Assembly: GCA_028290325.1 (NCBI GenBank)
Contig: JAQGJY010000049.1
Location: 1 to 45,574, forward strand
Length of the DNA: 45,574 nt
Reading direction: 5' to 3'
Source of the DNA: Tardiphaga sp.
Lineage (GTDB): Bacteria; Pseudomonadota; Alphaproteobacteria; Rhizobiales; Xanthobacteraceae
This document shows, one piece after another, positions 31,391-39,619 of this stretch; position 1 is the first letter of the stretch; every line of letters begins with the position of its first letter. The translations under genes and the position numbers were made by a program. A model generated the notes under the pieces. The model did not search any database. It was not told the DNA's origin and saw only the letters and a list, made by a program, of their open reading frames with translations.

Positions 31391-32410
31391 TTAAACGGTC
31401 AGCAATCCGGCTTCGCCATCGTGCGCGGCGAAGGCCAGTAGCCTGCCGCTGGCGCTCCATGCCAACGACGCCACTTGCGCGCCGCCGTTGCGGCGCACGA
31501 GAATCTCGGCGCCGTCATGCATCCGCACCATCAACACGGTGCCGTCGGTATAGCCCGCCGCGAGGATATCCTGCCTCGGATGGCACGCCACAGCCGAGAC
31601 GCGCGCCTTCAGCGGCGCGAGCATCGCCGGCTCCTTGCCCATCGGCCCGTCCTTGCTCGCGAACGGCCAGATGATCACGGTATCGGCACCCGATGTCGCC
31701 AGATGCTTGCCTCCGGCATTCCATGCCATCGACCGCACCCGGCTTGGATAGCCGGTCATCCGCATGTGGCGGTGGTCCGCGAGCCGCCAGCCGTGCAGCG
31801 CCGTTTCGTGCATCGTGGTGACGAGGAATTTATTGTCCGGGCTGAACGTGACACCGAGATGCGAACCCTGCCATTCGAGCCGCTCCGGCGCCGCGGCCAT
31901 GTTCGGAAACCACAGCGTGACGCCGTTGTAATGCGCGATGGCGAGTCGCAACCCTTTCGGCGCGAATGCCAGACCGCCTACCGTCGAGGGCGCATCGAAG
32001 GTCTTCATTTCGCCTTTCGCGCTCAGGACGTGAGCGGTCTTGCCGGCCGACCAGGCGATCGCGCCGTCAGGATGGACCGCGACGCTGTCGATCCAGCGAT
32101 GCTTGGCGTCGCGCCCGATCGTGGTGGTTTCGCCCTTCGCATTCAGGGCGACGACCTTGCCGTCGTCGCCGCCGGTGATGACGCGCTTGCCGTCACTGAC
32201 CGTGCACAGCATCGCGCCGGCATGCAGATCAACCTTGTTCGCTGTCGCATCGGGCTGAACGACTGTCGCGGTCTCCTCGTTACCGATGAACACCGGCGTT
32301 TCGCCGAGAAAGTGCACGGCCATGACAGGCGCGCCGATCGCGATCGGCACGACATGGTCGGTGACCGATACGATCGAAGCCGTGTCCTGCGATTCAAACG
32401 ACATCGTCAT
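31391..32410 (-). CDS. WD40-repeat protein of the zinc operon
   Basis: 339 residues with no signal peptide, so cytoplasmic. About six to seven WD40-like blades are visible as repeated patterns ending in hydrophobic-Trp or Val-hydrophobic strands (for example GLAFAPKGLRLAIAHYNGVTLW, GVTFSPDNKFLVTTMHETALHGW, SMAWNAGGKHLATSGADTVIIW). The ATG overlaps the CobW stop (ATGA). WD40 proteins of this kind recur next to CobW/COG0523 GTPases in alphaproteobacteria, which suggests a scaffold or partner for the GTPase; no activity is known. Confidence 0.88.
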   Translation of the reverse strand: MTMSFESQDTASIVSVTDHVVPIAIGAPVMAVHFLGETPVFIGNEETATVVQPDATANKVDLHAGAMLCTVSDGKRVITGGDDGKVVALNAKGETTTIGRDAKHRWIDSVAVHPDGAIAWSAGKTAHVLSAKGEMKTFDAPSTVGGLAFAPKGLRLAIAHYNGVTLWFPNMAAAPERLEWQGSHLGVTFSPDNKFLVTTMHETALHGWRLADHRHMRMTGYPSRVRSMAWNAGGKHLATSGADTVIIWPFASKDGPMGKEPAMLAPLKARVSAVACHPRQDILAAGYTDGTVLMVRMHDGAEILVRRNGGAQVASLAWSASGRLLAFAAHDGEAGLLTV

Positions 32411-33444
32411 TGCGGAATGCAGCGCGCGAAGCCGCCGCGGATCAGATCTTCAGGCAGATCGCGACCGATGAAGACGAGCCGGCTTTCGCGCTTCTCGTCA
32501 TCCTTCCACTTCCGCTGATGGTCGCCCTCCAGCATCATGTGGACGCCTTGAAATACGTAGCGGTCGTCGTCATCGCGAAACGACAGAATACCCTTGGAGC
32601 GCAGAATCTTCTGACCTTCCTTGGCGACAAGATCCTGCAGCCACGGCATGAACACGGTCGGATCGAGCGGCACATCGGAACGCAGCGACAGCGATTGCAT
32701 GTCCTCGTCGTGATAATGTTTCAGCCCGCCATGCGAATGGTCGTGGTCGTGACCATGATGCGCGTGATCGTGATCGTGACCATCGTCCGCGTGCAGAAAT
32801 TCCGGCTCGATTTCGAGAATGCGATCGAGATCGAACGCGCCGCGCTCGAGCACGTCGGACAGGGCCACGGCGCAACGCTCGGTGCGGTGCAGCTTGGCGT
32901 AGGGGTTGATCGCGCGAATCCGCGCCTCGACTTCGGCCAGCTCGGCCTTCGACACCAGATCGATTTTGTTCAGCACAATGACGTCGGCGAAGGCGATCTG
33001 GTTCTTGGCCTCCGGCGCATCCTTCAAACGATCCGCGAGCCACTTGGCGTCGGCGACCGTCACCACCGCGTCAAGCCGCGCGTTGGCCTGCACGTCCTCA
33101 TCGACGAAGAATGTTTGCGCGACCGGCGCCGGATCGGCGAGGCCGGTGGTCTCGACGATGATGGCGTCGAACTTGCCCTTGCGCTTCATCAACCCGTCGA
33201 GAATGCGGACGAGATCGCCGCGCACGGTGCAACAGACGCAGCCATTGTTCATCTCAAAGACTTCCTCGTCCGCGCCGATGATCAGATCGTTGTCGATGCC
33301 GATCTCGCCGAACTCATTGACGATGACGGCGTATTTCTTACCGTGGTTCTCCGACAGAATGCGGTTCAGCAGCGTGGTCTTGCCGGCGCCGAGATAGCCG
33401 GTCAGCACCGTGACGGGAATTTTGGAATGGGTCGGTTCAGACAT
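32407..33444 (-). CDS. CobW/COG0523 GTPase, probable zinc metallochaperone
   Basis: 345 residues. G3E-family P-loop GTPase: Walker A GYLGAGKTT at 16-24, the metal-binding CxCC motif GCVCC at 68-72, ETTGLADP (switch), and NKID at 159-162. A His/Asp-rich stretch (about 219-245, with HDHDHAHHGHDHDH) can hold metal, and the CobW C-terminal domain follows. Relatives such as ZNG1/ZagA hand zinc to client enzymes during zinc starvation. The location directly behind znuA and within a Zur-type operon supports zinc rather than cobalamin as its role. Confidence 0.93.
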   Translation of the reverse strand: MSEPTHSKIPVTVLTGYLGAGKTTLLNRILSENHGKKYAVIVNEFGEIGIDNDLIIGADEEVFEMNNGCVCCTVRGDLVRILDGLMKRKGKFDAIIVETTGLADPAPVAQTFFVDEDVQANARLDAVVTVADAKWLADRLKDAPEAKNQIAFADVIVLNKIDLVSKAELAEVEARIRAINPYAKLHRTERCAVALSDVLERGAFDLDRILEIEPEFLHADDGHDHDHAHHGHDHDHSHGGLKHYHDEDMQSLSLRSDVPLDPTVFMPWLQDLVAKEGQKILRSKGILSFRDDDDRYVFQGVHMMLEGDHQRKWKDDEKRESRLVFIGRDLPEDLIRGGFARCIPQ

Positions 33445-33465
33445 GATTTCTCCGGGGGAGCGCCG

Positions 33466-34413
33466 CTACTTCGCCAGAGCGCGCGTCAGCGTTCTTATAT
33501 TATGCGTGACCATGGCAATGTAAGTGGGGGCGTCGCCGTTTTCCGCCGTCAGCGTGTCCGAATACAGCGTGCCGCCGATCGCGGCCCCGGTTTCGGCGCT
33601 GATCCGCGCGATCAATCTGGGATCGCTGACCTGTTCCAGGAAGACGGCCGGAATTTTGCTGGCCTTGACCTGCCGGATGATGGCCGCGAGGTCTTTGGCG
33701 CCGGCCTCCGAATTGGTCGAGGTGCCGAGCGGCGCAATGAAGGCGATGCCATAGGCGTCGGTGAAATAGCCGAAAGCGTCATGGCTGGAAATCACCTTGC
33801 GGCGCTCGGGCGGAATCGTCGCCACGGCGGCGCGAATCTCGGCATCGAGCGCATCGAGTTTTTTGAGATAGGCGTCGGCGTTGGATCGGTAGGCATCGGC
33901 GCCGGCCGGATCGGCGGAGGTCAGCGCGTCGCGAATGTTGGCGACGTAAATTTTGGCATTCGCGACGGACTGCCATGCATGCGGATCGCGGCCGGCTCTA
34001 CGCGAGGCGATGCCGTCACTGGCCGCGACGATCTTGGCTTTGCTGCCGGAGGATTTGACGAGGCGCGGCAGCCAACCCTCGAAACCGAGGCCATTGACGA
34101 TCACCAGCTTTGCATCCGCGATCGTCTTGGCGTCGGCGGGTGACGGCGTATAGACATGCGCGTCACCGTTCGGGCCGACCAGATTGGTGCTACTGACGCG
34201 ATCGCCGCCGACCTCGCGGACGAAATCGCCGATGATTGAAAAACTCGCGACGACAGGCAGTCGGTTTTGCGCGGCGGCCGACGATGCGAAGGCGAGGACA
34301 GCGAGCAGGGCGACGACCACTCGGCTCGCGCCAGACGGGGTCGCGCGCGACAATGCCTGCGTCGCAAGGTTTGGTTCGCCGCTGGCGCGGGGATGAGCGG
34401 ATGTCAAAATCAT
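33466..34413 (-). CDS. znuA: Zinc ABC transporter substrate-binding protein ZnuA-like
   Basis: 315 residues from ATG 34413. Cluster A-I periplasmic metal-binding protein: the signal peptide is near VVVALLAVLAFASSAAAQ, and metal ligands are His86 (GDAHVY), His145 (DPHAW), His211 (SSHDAFGYF) and Asp286 (LYSD). His rather than Glu at the third position points to zinc, not manganese. No His-rich loop is present. The ATG is one base after the znuB TAG, but the first ~30 residues (including SAHPRASGEPN) look like translated extragenic repeat, so a GTG at 34320, directly before the signal peptide core, may be the original start. Confidence 0.92.
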   Translation of the reverse strand: MILTSAHPRASGEPNLATQALSRATPSGASRVVVALLAVLAFASSAAAQNRLPVVASFSIIGDFVREVGGDRVSSTNLVGPNGDAHVYTPSPADAKTIADAKLVIVNGLGFEGWLPRLVKSSGSKAKIVAASDGIASRRAGRDPHAWQSVANAKIYVANIRDALTSADPAGADAYRSNADAYLKKLDALDAEIRAAVATIPPERRKVISSHDAFGYFTDAYGIAFIAPLGTSTNSEAGAKDLAAIIRQVKASKIPAVFLEQVSDPRLIARISAETGAAIGGTLYSDTLTAENGDAPTYIAMVTHNIRTLTRALAK

Positions 34414-34414
34414 A

Positions 34415-35293
34415 CTAAGCCTCGAGATGACGTCCCGGAAACATTTGCCGCACGATGCCGCCGACATTGCCGAACAGCACCGAGACGATGTAGATCGCCG
34501 CGGCGACGAGAATGATCGCCGGGCCTGACGGCACCTTGGTCAGAAACGACAGCACCAGCCCGCAATAGCCGGAGATGGCCGCGCTCAAAACCGCGATGCC
34601 GATCATGCCGGTGATGTCACGCGACCAGAACCGCGCGATGCCGGCGGGCAGCACCATCAGCCCCACCGCCAATAACGTGCCGAGCGCGTGAAAGCCGTTG
34701 ACGAGGTTGATAACGACCAGCGCCAGAAACGCCAGATGCGCCGGCGCGCCGGCGCGGCTGACGGTGCGCAGATAAAGCGGATCGACGCATTCGATCACCA
34801 GCGGTCGATAGATCACCGCGAGCGCGATCAGCGTGATCGTGGCGTTGAACGCGATCACCAGCAGCGTCTGATCGTCCATCGCCAGGATATTGCCGAACAA
34901 CACATGCAGCAGGTCGATATTGGTGCCGCGCATCGACACGATGGTCACGCCCAGCGCGAGCGAGACCAGATAGAACGTCGCCAGCGAGGCATCCTCCTTG
35001 ATCTCCGTCACCCGCGAGACGAGACCGGCGAGCAATGCCACCGAGAAGCCGGCGACCAATCCGCCGAACGTCATCGCGAAGAGGTTGAGACCGGAGACGA
35101 GAAAGCCGATCGCCGCGCCGGGCAGGATCGCATGCGCCATCGCGTCGCCGACGAGGCTCATCCGCCGCAGCATCAGGAACACGCCGATCGGCGCGCCGCC
35201 CAGCGCCAGCGCGATCACGGCCGCCAATGCGCGGCGCATGAACTCGAATTCGGTGAAGGGCGCGATCAGCGCATCGTAGATCATGTCAAACAT
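34415..35293 (-). CDS. znuB: Zinc ABC transporter permease ZnuB
   Basis: 292 residues with about eight membrane helices. This is the ABC-3 permease family of zinc/manganese importers. The coupling region includes LMLRRMSLVGDAMAHAILPG, and other conserved parts are GTLLAVGLMVLPAGIAR and SGPAIILVAAAIY. The start may be the ATG at 35293 or at 35284. Its stop is one base before the znuA ATG. A 130-base gap separates it from znuC, with no gene or obvious site in it. Confidence 0.94.
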   Translation of the reverse strand: MFDMIYDALIAPFTEFEFMRRALAAVIALALGGAPIGVFLMLRRMSLVGDAMAHAILPGAAIGFLVSGLNLFAMTFGGLVAGFSVALLAGLVSRVTEIKEDASLATFYLVSLALGVTIVSMRGTNIDLLHVLFGNILAMDDQTLLVIAFNATITLIALAVIYRPLVIECVDPLYLRTVSRAGAPAHLAFLALVVINLVNGFHALGTLLAVGLMVLPAGIARFWSRDITGMIGIAVLSAAISGYCGLVLSFLTKVPSGPAIILVAAAIYIVSVLFGNVGGIVRQMFPGRHLEA

Positions 35294-35423
35294 CAGACCG
35301 CTTGGACACGCATGGACGAACCCCGTTGCCGAAGGCGGCGCGACGATCGGCGAAGCCTTCGTGACGGTCCGGACAACGCTTCGCAGCGCGGTCTATTTGA
35401 AGTTCGCGGCTGGCTGGATCTCG

Positions 35424-36182
35424 TCATGCCGCGCGCGTGTGCGGAACGTCGGCCGCGCAAGGCGACGCGCCATCATCGAACGCCTCGCACATCTTTCGCG
35501 CGATGCCGAGATTATCCAATGTCAGCACGTCGACCGTCCGGCCCCACGCGACCGCGCCGCGCGCCAAAAGCAGCGTCTGCGGAAACTGCGTGCGGACGAG
35601 GTCCATATCGTGCAGCGCCGCGACCACCGTGCGGCCCTCATGATGCCAGCGCTGGATCAGCAGCATGAGATCGGCCGTGGTCTTGGCATCGATGGCGTTG
35701 AAGGGTTCGTCGAGCACGATGACGCGGGTATCTTGCAACAACACGCGCGCGAACAGCATGCGCTGCATCTGTCCGCCGGACAGCGTGCCGATGCCGCGAT
35801 TTTCAAACCCGTTGAGGCCAACCGCGCCGAGCGCCTGCGTGATGCGTTTCGTGTGCGCTTTGCCGAGGCCACCGAACAGGCCGGTCGTGCGCCACAATCC
35901 GGTCGCCGTGAAATCGAATACCGAGATCGGAAACGTGCGGTCGATATCGGCGGTCTGCGGCAGATAAGCAATGTCGCGCACGCCGAGACCGGCGCGGTCG
36001 ATCGCGCCGCCGAGCGGTTTGAGGATGCCGACGATGCCGCGCAGGAGCGTCGATTTGCCGGCGCCGTTTGGGCCAACCAGCGCCAAAAGCGCGCCAGAGG
36101 CGATCGCGCCGGACAGGTGATGCACCGCCGGATGGCGGTCATAGCCCAGCGTCAGATCACGAAAGGTGAGTTGTGCGGTCAT
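35424..36182 (-). CDS. znuC: Zinc ABC transporter ATP-binding protein ZnuC
   Basis: 252 residues. Walker A is GPNGAGKST at 37-45, the Q-loop is in YLPQTADID, the signature is LSGGQMQRMLFAR, Walker B is VIVLDEPFNAID and the switch His is in ALHDMDLV. The sequence fits cluster-9 metal importers. The start ATG follows one base after the stop of the small His-rich gene. Confidence 0.95.
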   Translation of the reverse strand: MTAQLTFRDLTLGYDRHPAVHHLSGAIASGALLALVGPNGAGKSTLLRGIVGILKPLGGAIDRAGLGVRDIAYLPQTADIDRTFPISVFDFTATGLWRTTGLFGGLGKAHTKRITQALGAVGLNGFENRGIGTLSGGQMQRMLFARVLLQDTRVIVLDEPFNAIDAKTTADLMLLIQRWHHEGRTVVAALHDMDLVRTQFPQTLLLARGAVAWGRTVDVLTLDNLGIARKMCEAFDDGASPCAADVPHTRAA

Positions 36183-36183
36183 G

Positions 36184-36351
36184 TCAGCGCATCGCCACGA
36201 GAACGAGGGCCCAGAGCCCGGCCGCGATCAGCGCCGCCATCCCAAGCCGCGCGGGCAGCGCCATCCGCAGCAACGACCACGGCGCCGCTTGCGCCGGATG
36301 GGGCACGCCGGGGGCGTGATGATGCTCGTGGGGCGGTGGGGCGTGCGGCAT
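36184..36351 (-). CDS. His-rich single-pass membrane micro-protein heading the zinc operon
   Basis: 55 residues. The N-terminus MPHAPPPHEHHHAPGVPHP has seven histidines in the first 18 residues, suited to metal binding, and the C-terminal part (LGMAALIAAGLWALVLVAM) is one hydrophobic helix. The stop is one base before the znuC ATG and the start is six bases from a Zur-box palindrome, so it is the first gene of the operon. No Shine-Dalgarno sequence is visible and the transcript may be leaderless. I know of no described function; a metal-buffering or regulatory subunit for ZnuBC is a guess. Confidence 0.7.
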   Translation of the reverse strand: MPHAPPPHEHHHAPGVPHPAQAAPWSLLRMALPARLGMAALIAAGLWALVLVAMR

Positions 36352-36357
36352 GGGCGG

Positions 36358-36374
36358 ATGTTATAATATTACAT
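36358..36374 (-). promoter_or_regulatory. Zur box in the promoter of the zinc operon
   Basis: ATGTTATAATATTACAT is a 17-base palindrome with one mismatch per arm, very close to the alphaproteobacterial Zur operator (TGTTATAATATAACA-like). It contains TATTAT/TAATAT sequences that could serve as the -10 element, so Zur with zinc would block polymerase and shut the operon off when zinc is plentiful. Confidence 0.82.
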
Positions 36375-36397
36375 AGGCAGAGTCTATCCGGGTGGTT

Positions 36398-36772
36398 TCA
36401 ACTCAAGCTGCGAACCAGCGCCAGCCCGGCGAACAGCCCGCTAATCGCCATCAGGACCGAGCCCAGGACATATGCCAGCGCCAGAGCGATCTCGCCGCGC
36501 TCGTAAAGCACCGCCGCGTCCAGCGAGAAGGCCGAGAACGTCGTGTAGCCGCCGAGGATGCCGGTCATGAGGAAGATCCGCCACGGCTGCGCGGTCTCGC
36601 CCTTGAAGGCGAGATAGCCGGCGATCAGGCCCATGACCGTCGAGCCCGTGATGTTGATGAGGAATGTGCCCCACGGAAAATGCGGCCCGAACGCTTTGCC
36701 CGCCGCCATCGTCAACGCATAACGCAGCACCGAGCCGAGACCGCCGCCGACAAAGACAAGAAGGTAGCTCAT
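36398..36772 (-). CDS. crcB: Fluoride ion channel CrcB/FluC
   Basis: 124 residues with four membrane helices. It exports fluoride as a dual-topology dimer. GGGLGSVLRY (residues 9-18) and GILGGYTTFSAFS (the Phe-box and central sodium-site region) are the family hallmarks, and NITGS carries the conserved pore Asn. I start at ATG 36772, dropping ten non-homologous residues. No fluoride riboswitch is recognisable upstream. It lies between sodB and the zinc operon on the same strand. Confidence 0.95.
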   Translation of the reverse strand: MSYLLVFVGGGLGSVLRYALTMAAGKAFGPHFPWGTFLINITGSTVMGLIAGYLAFKGETAQPWRIFLMTGILGGYTTFSAFSLDAAVLYERGEIALALAYVLGSVLMAISGLFAGLALVRSLS

Positions 36773-36891
36773 GGCCCGTCCGACGATGCAGTTGCGCGGC
36801 AATGCCGACGCCAGATACGAACGGGCCCCGGACCAGCTGCTGCACTAGGGCTGCTGCGCCGATCCGAGGCCGTGACGGATTTGCCGTCAAC

Positions 36892-36939
36892 GTCCCGGCC
36901 TTCCAGAGCAGCAGAAAACGGCTGCTCAGCGTCCGGGAC
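36892..36939 (-). terminator. Nested stem-loop downstream of sodB
   Basis: Outer arms GTCCCGG (36892-36898) and CCGGGAC (36933-36939) enclose an inner hairpin GAGCAGC (36906-36912) / GCTGCTC (36921-36927). It lies 8 bases beyond the sodB stop on the minus strand. There is no T-run, so it may be a stabiliser rather than a terminator. Confidence 0.4.
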
Positions 36940-36947
36940 AGGCAGCC

Positions 36948-37550
36948 TTAGACCTTCGCCTTGGAATACATCTCCTCGACGTAGTCCCAATTGACGAGGT
37001 GGTCGATGAACGCCTCCAGATATTTCGGTCGGGCATTGCGGTAGTCGATGTAATACGAATGCTCCCAGACATCGACGCCGAGAATCGGCACCGCGCCGTG
37101 CACCAGCGGGTTCTCGCCATTCGCCGTCTTGGCGATTTCCAGCTTGCCGTTCTTGACCTGCAACCAGGCCCAGCCCGAACCAAACTGGCCGACGCCAGCG
37201 GCCGCGAAATCGGCCTTGAACTTGTCGTAGCCGCCAAGATCCTCGGTGATCTTCTTTTCCAGGACGCCGGGCAGCTTGGTGCCGCCGCCATTCGGCTTCA
37301 TCCACTTCCAGAAGTGCAGATGGTTGTAATGCTGACCGGCGTTGTTGAACACAGCCGGGTTCTTGCCGAACGAGCCCTTGACGATGTCTTCGAGAGACTT
37401 GCCCTCGAATTCGGTGCCCTTGATCGCGTTGTTGCCGTTGGTGACATAGGCCTGATGATGCTTGTCGTGATGATACTCAAGCGTCTCCTTGGACATGTGC
37501 GGCGCAAGCGCGTCATGGGCGTAAGGCAGATCGGGAAGCGTAAAGGTCAT
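36948..37550 (-). CDS. sodB: Superoxide dismutase, Fe-type
   Basis: 200 residues. It dismutates superoxide to oxygen and hydrogen peroxide in the cytoplasm. The metal ligands by alignment to E. coli SodB are His27, His77 (NHLHFW), Asp160 and His164 (DVWEHSYY). Gln74 in AGQHYNH occupies the position typical of iron enzymes, although cambialistic use of Mn is possible. No signal peptide. It is transcribed alone. Confidence 0.96.
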   Translation of the reverse strand: MTFTLPDLPYAHDALAPHMSKETLEYHHDKHHQAYVTNGNNAIKGTEFEGKSLEDIVKGSFGKNPAVFNNAGQHYNHLHFWKWMKPNGGGTKLPGVLEKKITEDLGGYDKFKADFAAAGVGQFGSGWAWLQVKNGKLEIAKTANGENPLVHGAVPILGVDVWEHSYYIDYRNARPKYLEAFIDHLVNWDYVEEMYSKAKV

Positions 37551-37645
37551 GGGATGTCATCCGCTATCGTGGGGGATATGGTTCAACAGGAGCTCTTATA
37601 GATGGTTCCCGGTAATGGTCCAATGACGTCCGCCGCCTGTGCCGT

Positions 37646-38887
37646 TTACGCCGCGCTGGGCAGCGCCGTGGCGGCGTCGTCGCGCCGGATCGGCGGACGC
37701 ACGTTCATCAAGATCTGGAACGCACCGGCGATCAGGCCAATCAACACCGCCGCCTGCCAGGCGCGATCGTAACTGCCGAGCCGATCGTAGATCATGCCAC
37801 CACCCCAGGCGCCGATGAACGAGCCGGCTTGATGGCTGAGAAAGGCGATGCCCGTCAACGTCGCCATGAAGCGCAGGCCGAACAGCTGCGCGACGAGACC
37901 GTTGACCAGCGGCACGACGCCCAGCCACAGCGAGCCCATGATCGCGGCAAACACCATCGTCGAGGCGGCGCTGGCCGGAAACCAGAAATACGCCGCCAGC
38001 GACACCGAACGCACAATGTAGATGCCACCGAGCAGATACTGCTTCGGATAACGGCCGCCGAGATAGCCGAACGCGTAGGATCCGAACACGTTGAACAGGC
38101 CGATGATCGCCAGCGCCGTGGCGCCGAGCGACGGATCGAGCCCGCAGATCGCCAGATAATTCGGCAGATGCGTGGTGATGAAAACGAGTTGCAATCCGCA
38201 CACAAAAAACGCGATCGCCATGACAACGAAGCCGGAATGGCCCAGCGCCGATTGCACGACGGCGCCGATCTTCTGGTCGGTCTCGTCGGCCTTGGCGAGT
38301 TCGATCTCGTCGGCACGCCCGGCGAAGAACGCCGCCGGCAACATCACCGCGACCAGGCCGAGGAAGCCGATCAGCGCCACCTGCCAGCCCGCCGTCGAGA
38401 TCAACGTCTGTGCCAGCGGCGATGCGATCACGAGTCCGAGCGATCCGACCGCCGACACCGCGCCCATCGCGACGCTGCGCTTGGCCGCCGTGACCGTGCG
38501 CGAGGTGACGGTCATCGTCATGCTCGACGCGGTGCACGACAGAGCGAGGCCGATGCAGAGACCGGCACCGAGCGTGAACATCAACGCGGACGTCGCGATC
38601 ATCATGATGACGAGGCCGGCGGCATAGATCACGACGCCCGACAGCATCACCCAGCGGGCGCCGAACCGATCCGCGATCAGACCGACCATGGGCTGCGACA
38701 CGCCCCACACAACATTCTGCAATGCCGTCGCCAGCGAGAAGTCCGCTGTGGTGATGCCGACATCGCGAATCACCGAGGGCTGAAACAGGCCGAAGCTCTG
38801 TCGCATACCCATTGCCAGGCTCAGCAGAATGGCCGCCCCGGCTAAAATCGACCAGCGTTGAAAGCTTGTGAGCTGAGCCTGTGTCAT
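37646..38887 (-). CDS. Major facilitator superfamily transporter
   Basis: 413 residues with 12 predicted membrane helices. The loop 2-3 motif is GLIADRFGARWVML, and a second-half equivalent is GYLGGRYPKQYLL. The general pattern (GMRQSFGLFQPSVIRDVG at helix 1) resembles the oxalate/formate-antiporter-like group of carboxylate transporters. Substrate unknown. I start at ATG 38887 (MTQAQLTSFQRW); the longer frame adds a basic segment without homology and would overlap the promoter region of the divergent acetyltransferase. Confidence 0.9.
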   Translation of the reverse strand: MTQAQLTSFQRWSILAGAAILLSLAMGMRQSFGLFQPSVIRDVGITTADFSLATALQNVVWGVSQPMVGLIADRFGARWVMLSGVVIYAAGLVIMMIATSALMFTLGAGLCIGLALSCTASSMTMTVTSRTVTAAKRSVAMGAVSAVGSLGLVIASPLAQTLISTAGWQVALIGFLGLVAVMLPAAFFAGRADEIELAKADETDQKIGAVVQSALGHSGFVVMAIAFFVCGLQLVFITTHLPNYLAICGLDPSLGATALAIIGLFNVFGSYAFGYLGGRYPKQYLLGGIYIVRSVSLAAYFWFPASAASTMVFAAIMGSLWLGVVPLVNGLVAQLFGLRFMATLTGIAFLSHQAGSFIGAWGGGMIYDRLGSYDRAWQAAVLIGLIAGAFQILMNVRPPIRRDDAATALPSAA

Positions 38888-38996
38888 CGAATGTCGTCCC
38901 GGCAGATGATTTGTCCTATTCTGGCATCGGCGGCGACGCTTGACCATCCGCCGCGATATCATGCGTGGTCCGCGTTACGCGAGAATGGAGACGGCC

Positions 38997-39521
38997 ATGA
39001 GCATCGAAATCGATATCGTCTCCGGTAACGTTGGCTGGCCCTACGCCAAGCCGCTGCTGGAAGCGGTGTGGCCAAGTGCCGAGGTCGCGAAATCGTCATG
39101 GGGCCATATCGAATGGGCCAAAGCCGATCTGCGCGTGCTGGTCGAGACGCCCGACGACGTGGTTTGTCACGTCGGCCTAGTTTTCAGGACCGTGCTGTGG
39201 AAGGGCCGTAAACATGCGATCGCTGGCATCGGCGGTGTCGCCACGCATCCCGACCATCGCCGCAGCGGCTATGCCAGCATCGGGCTTGACGCCGCCGTCC
39301 GGACCATTCGCGATCGCGAGGCGATCGATTTCGCGTTGTTGTTTTGCGAGCCGCATAACTTCGCCTTCTACGAGGCGCGCGGCTGGCACCGCTTCGACGG
39401 CGTCATCATGGCCGAGCAGGCCGGCGCGCGAATCCGGTTCGAGGTCATGACCCCGTACGTCTTCGACGTCAAGAACGCGCCGCGCGAAGGCGCCATCGAC
39501 CTATGCGGTTTGCCGTGGTGA
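38997..39521 (+). CDS. GNAT family N-acetyltransferase
   Basis: 174 residues. The GNAT acetyl-CoA site is GVATHPDHRRSGYASIGL, matching V-x-P-x-x-R-x-x-G-x-G/A closely, preceded by the strand IAGIGG and followed by FALLFCEPHNFAFYEARGW. Remote resemblance to AAC(2')-type aminoglycoside acetyltransferases and to NodA-like acyltransferases is visible, but the substrate is unknown. GGAG lies before ATG 38997. It is divergent from the MFS gene, 109 bases away. Confidence 0.88.
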   Translation: MSIEIDIVSGNVGWPYAKPLLEAVWPSAEVAKSSWGHIEWAKADLRVLVETPDDVVCHVGLVFRTVLWKGRKHAIAGIGGVATHPDHRRSGYASIGLDAAVRTIRDREAIDFALLFCEPHNFAFYEARGWHRFDGVIMAEQAGARIRFEVMTPYVFDVKNAPREGAIDLCGLPW

Positions 39522-39619
39522 TCCCTGCTTTCGTGGGCATGGCACTGCCGCGCAAGTTCATAGTATGTTGAACGTCATTCTTTCATTCCGTCGCGCGGCC
39601 TCGGCCCGGAAAGTCTCGC

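Noticed and set aside
35294..35423. Possible missing gene between znuC and znuB
   Set aside because: The 130-base gap shows no convincing frame, ribosome-binding site or conserved peptide on the minus strand.
36773..36947. Fluoride riboswitch upstream of crcB
   Set aside because: The gap contains hairpins but not the conserved bases of the crcB/fluoride riboswitch that I could recognise.
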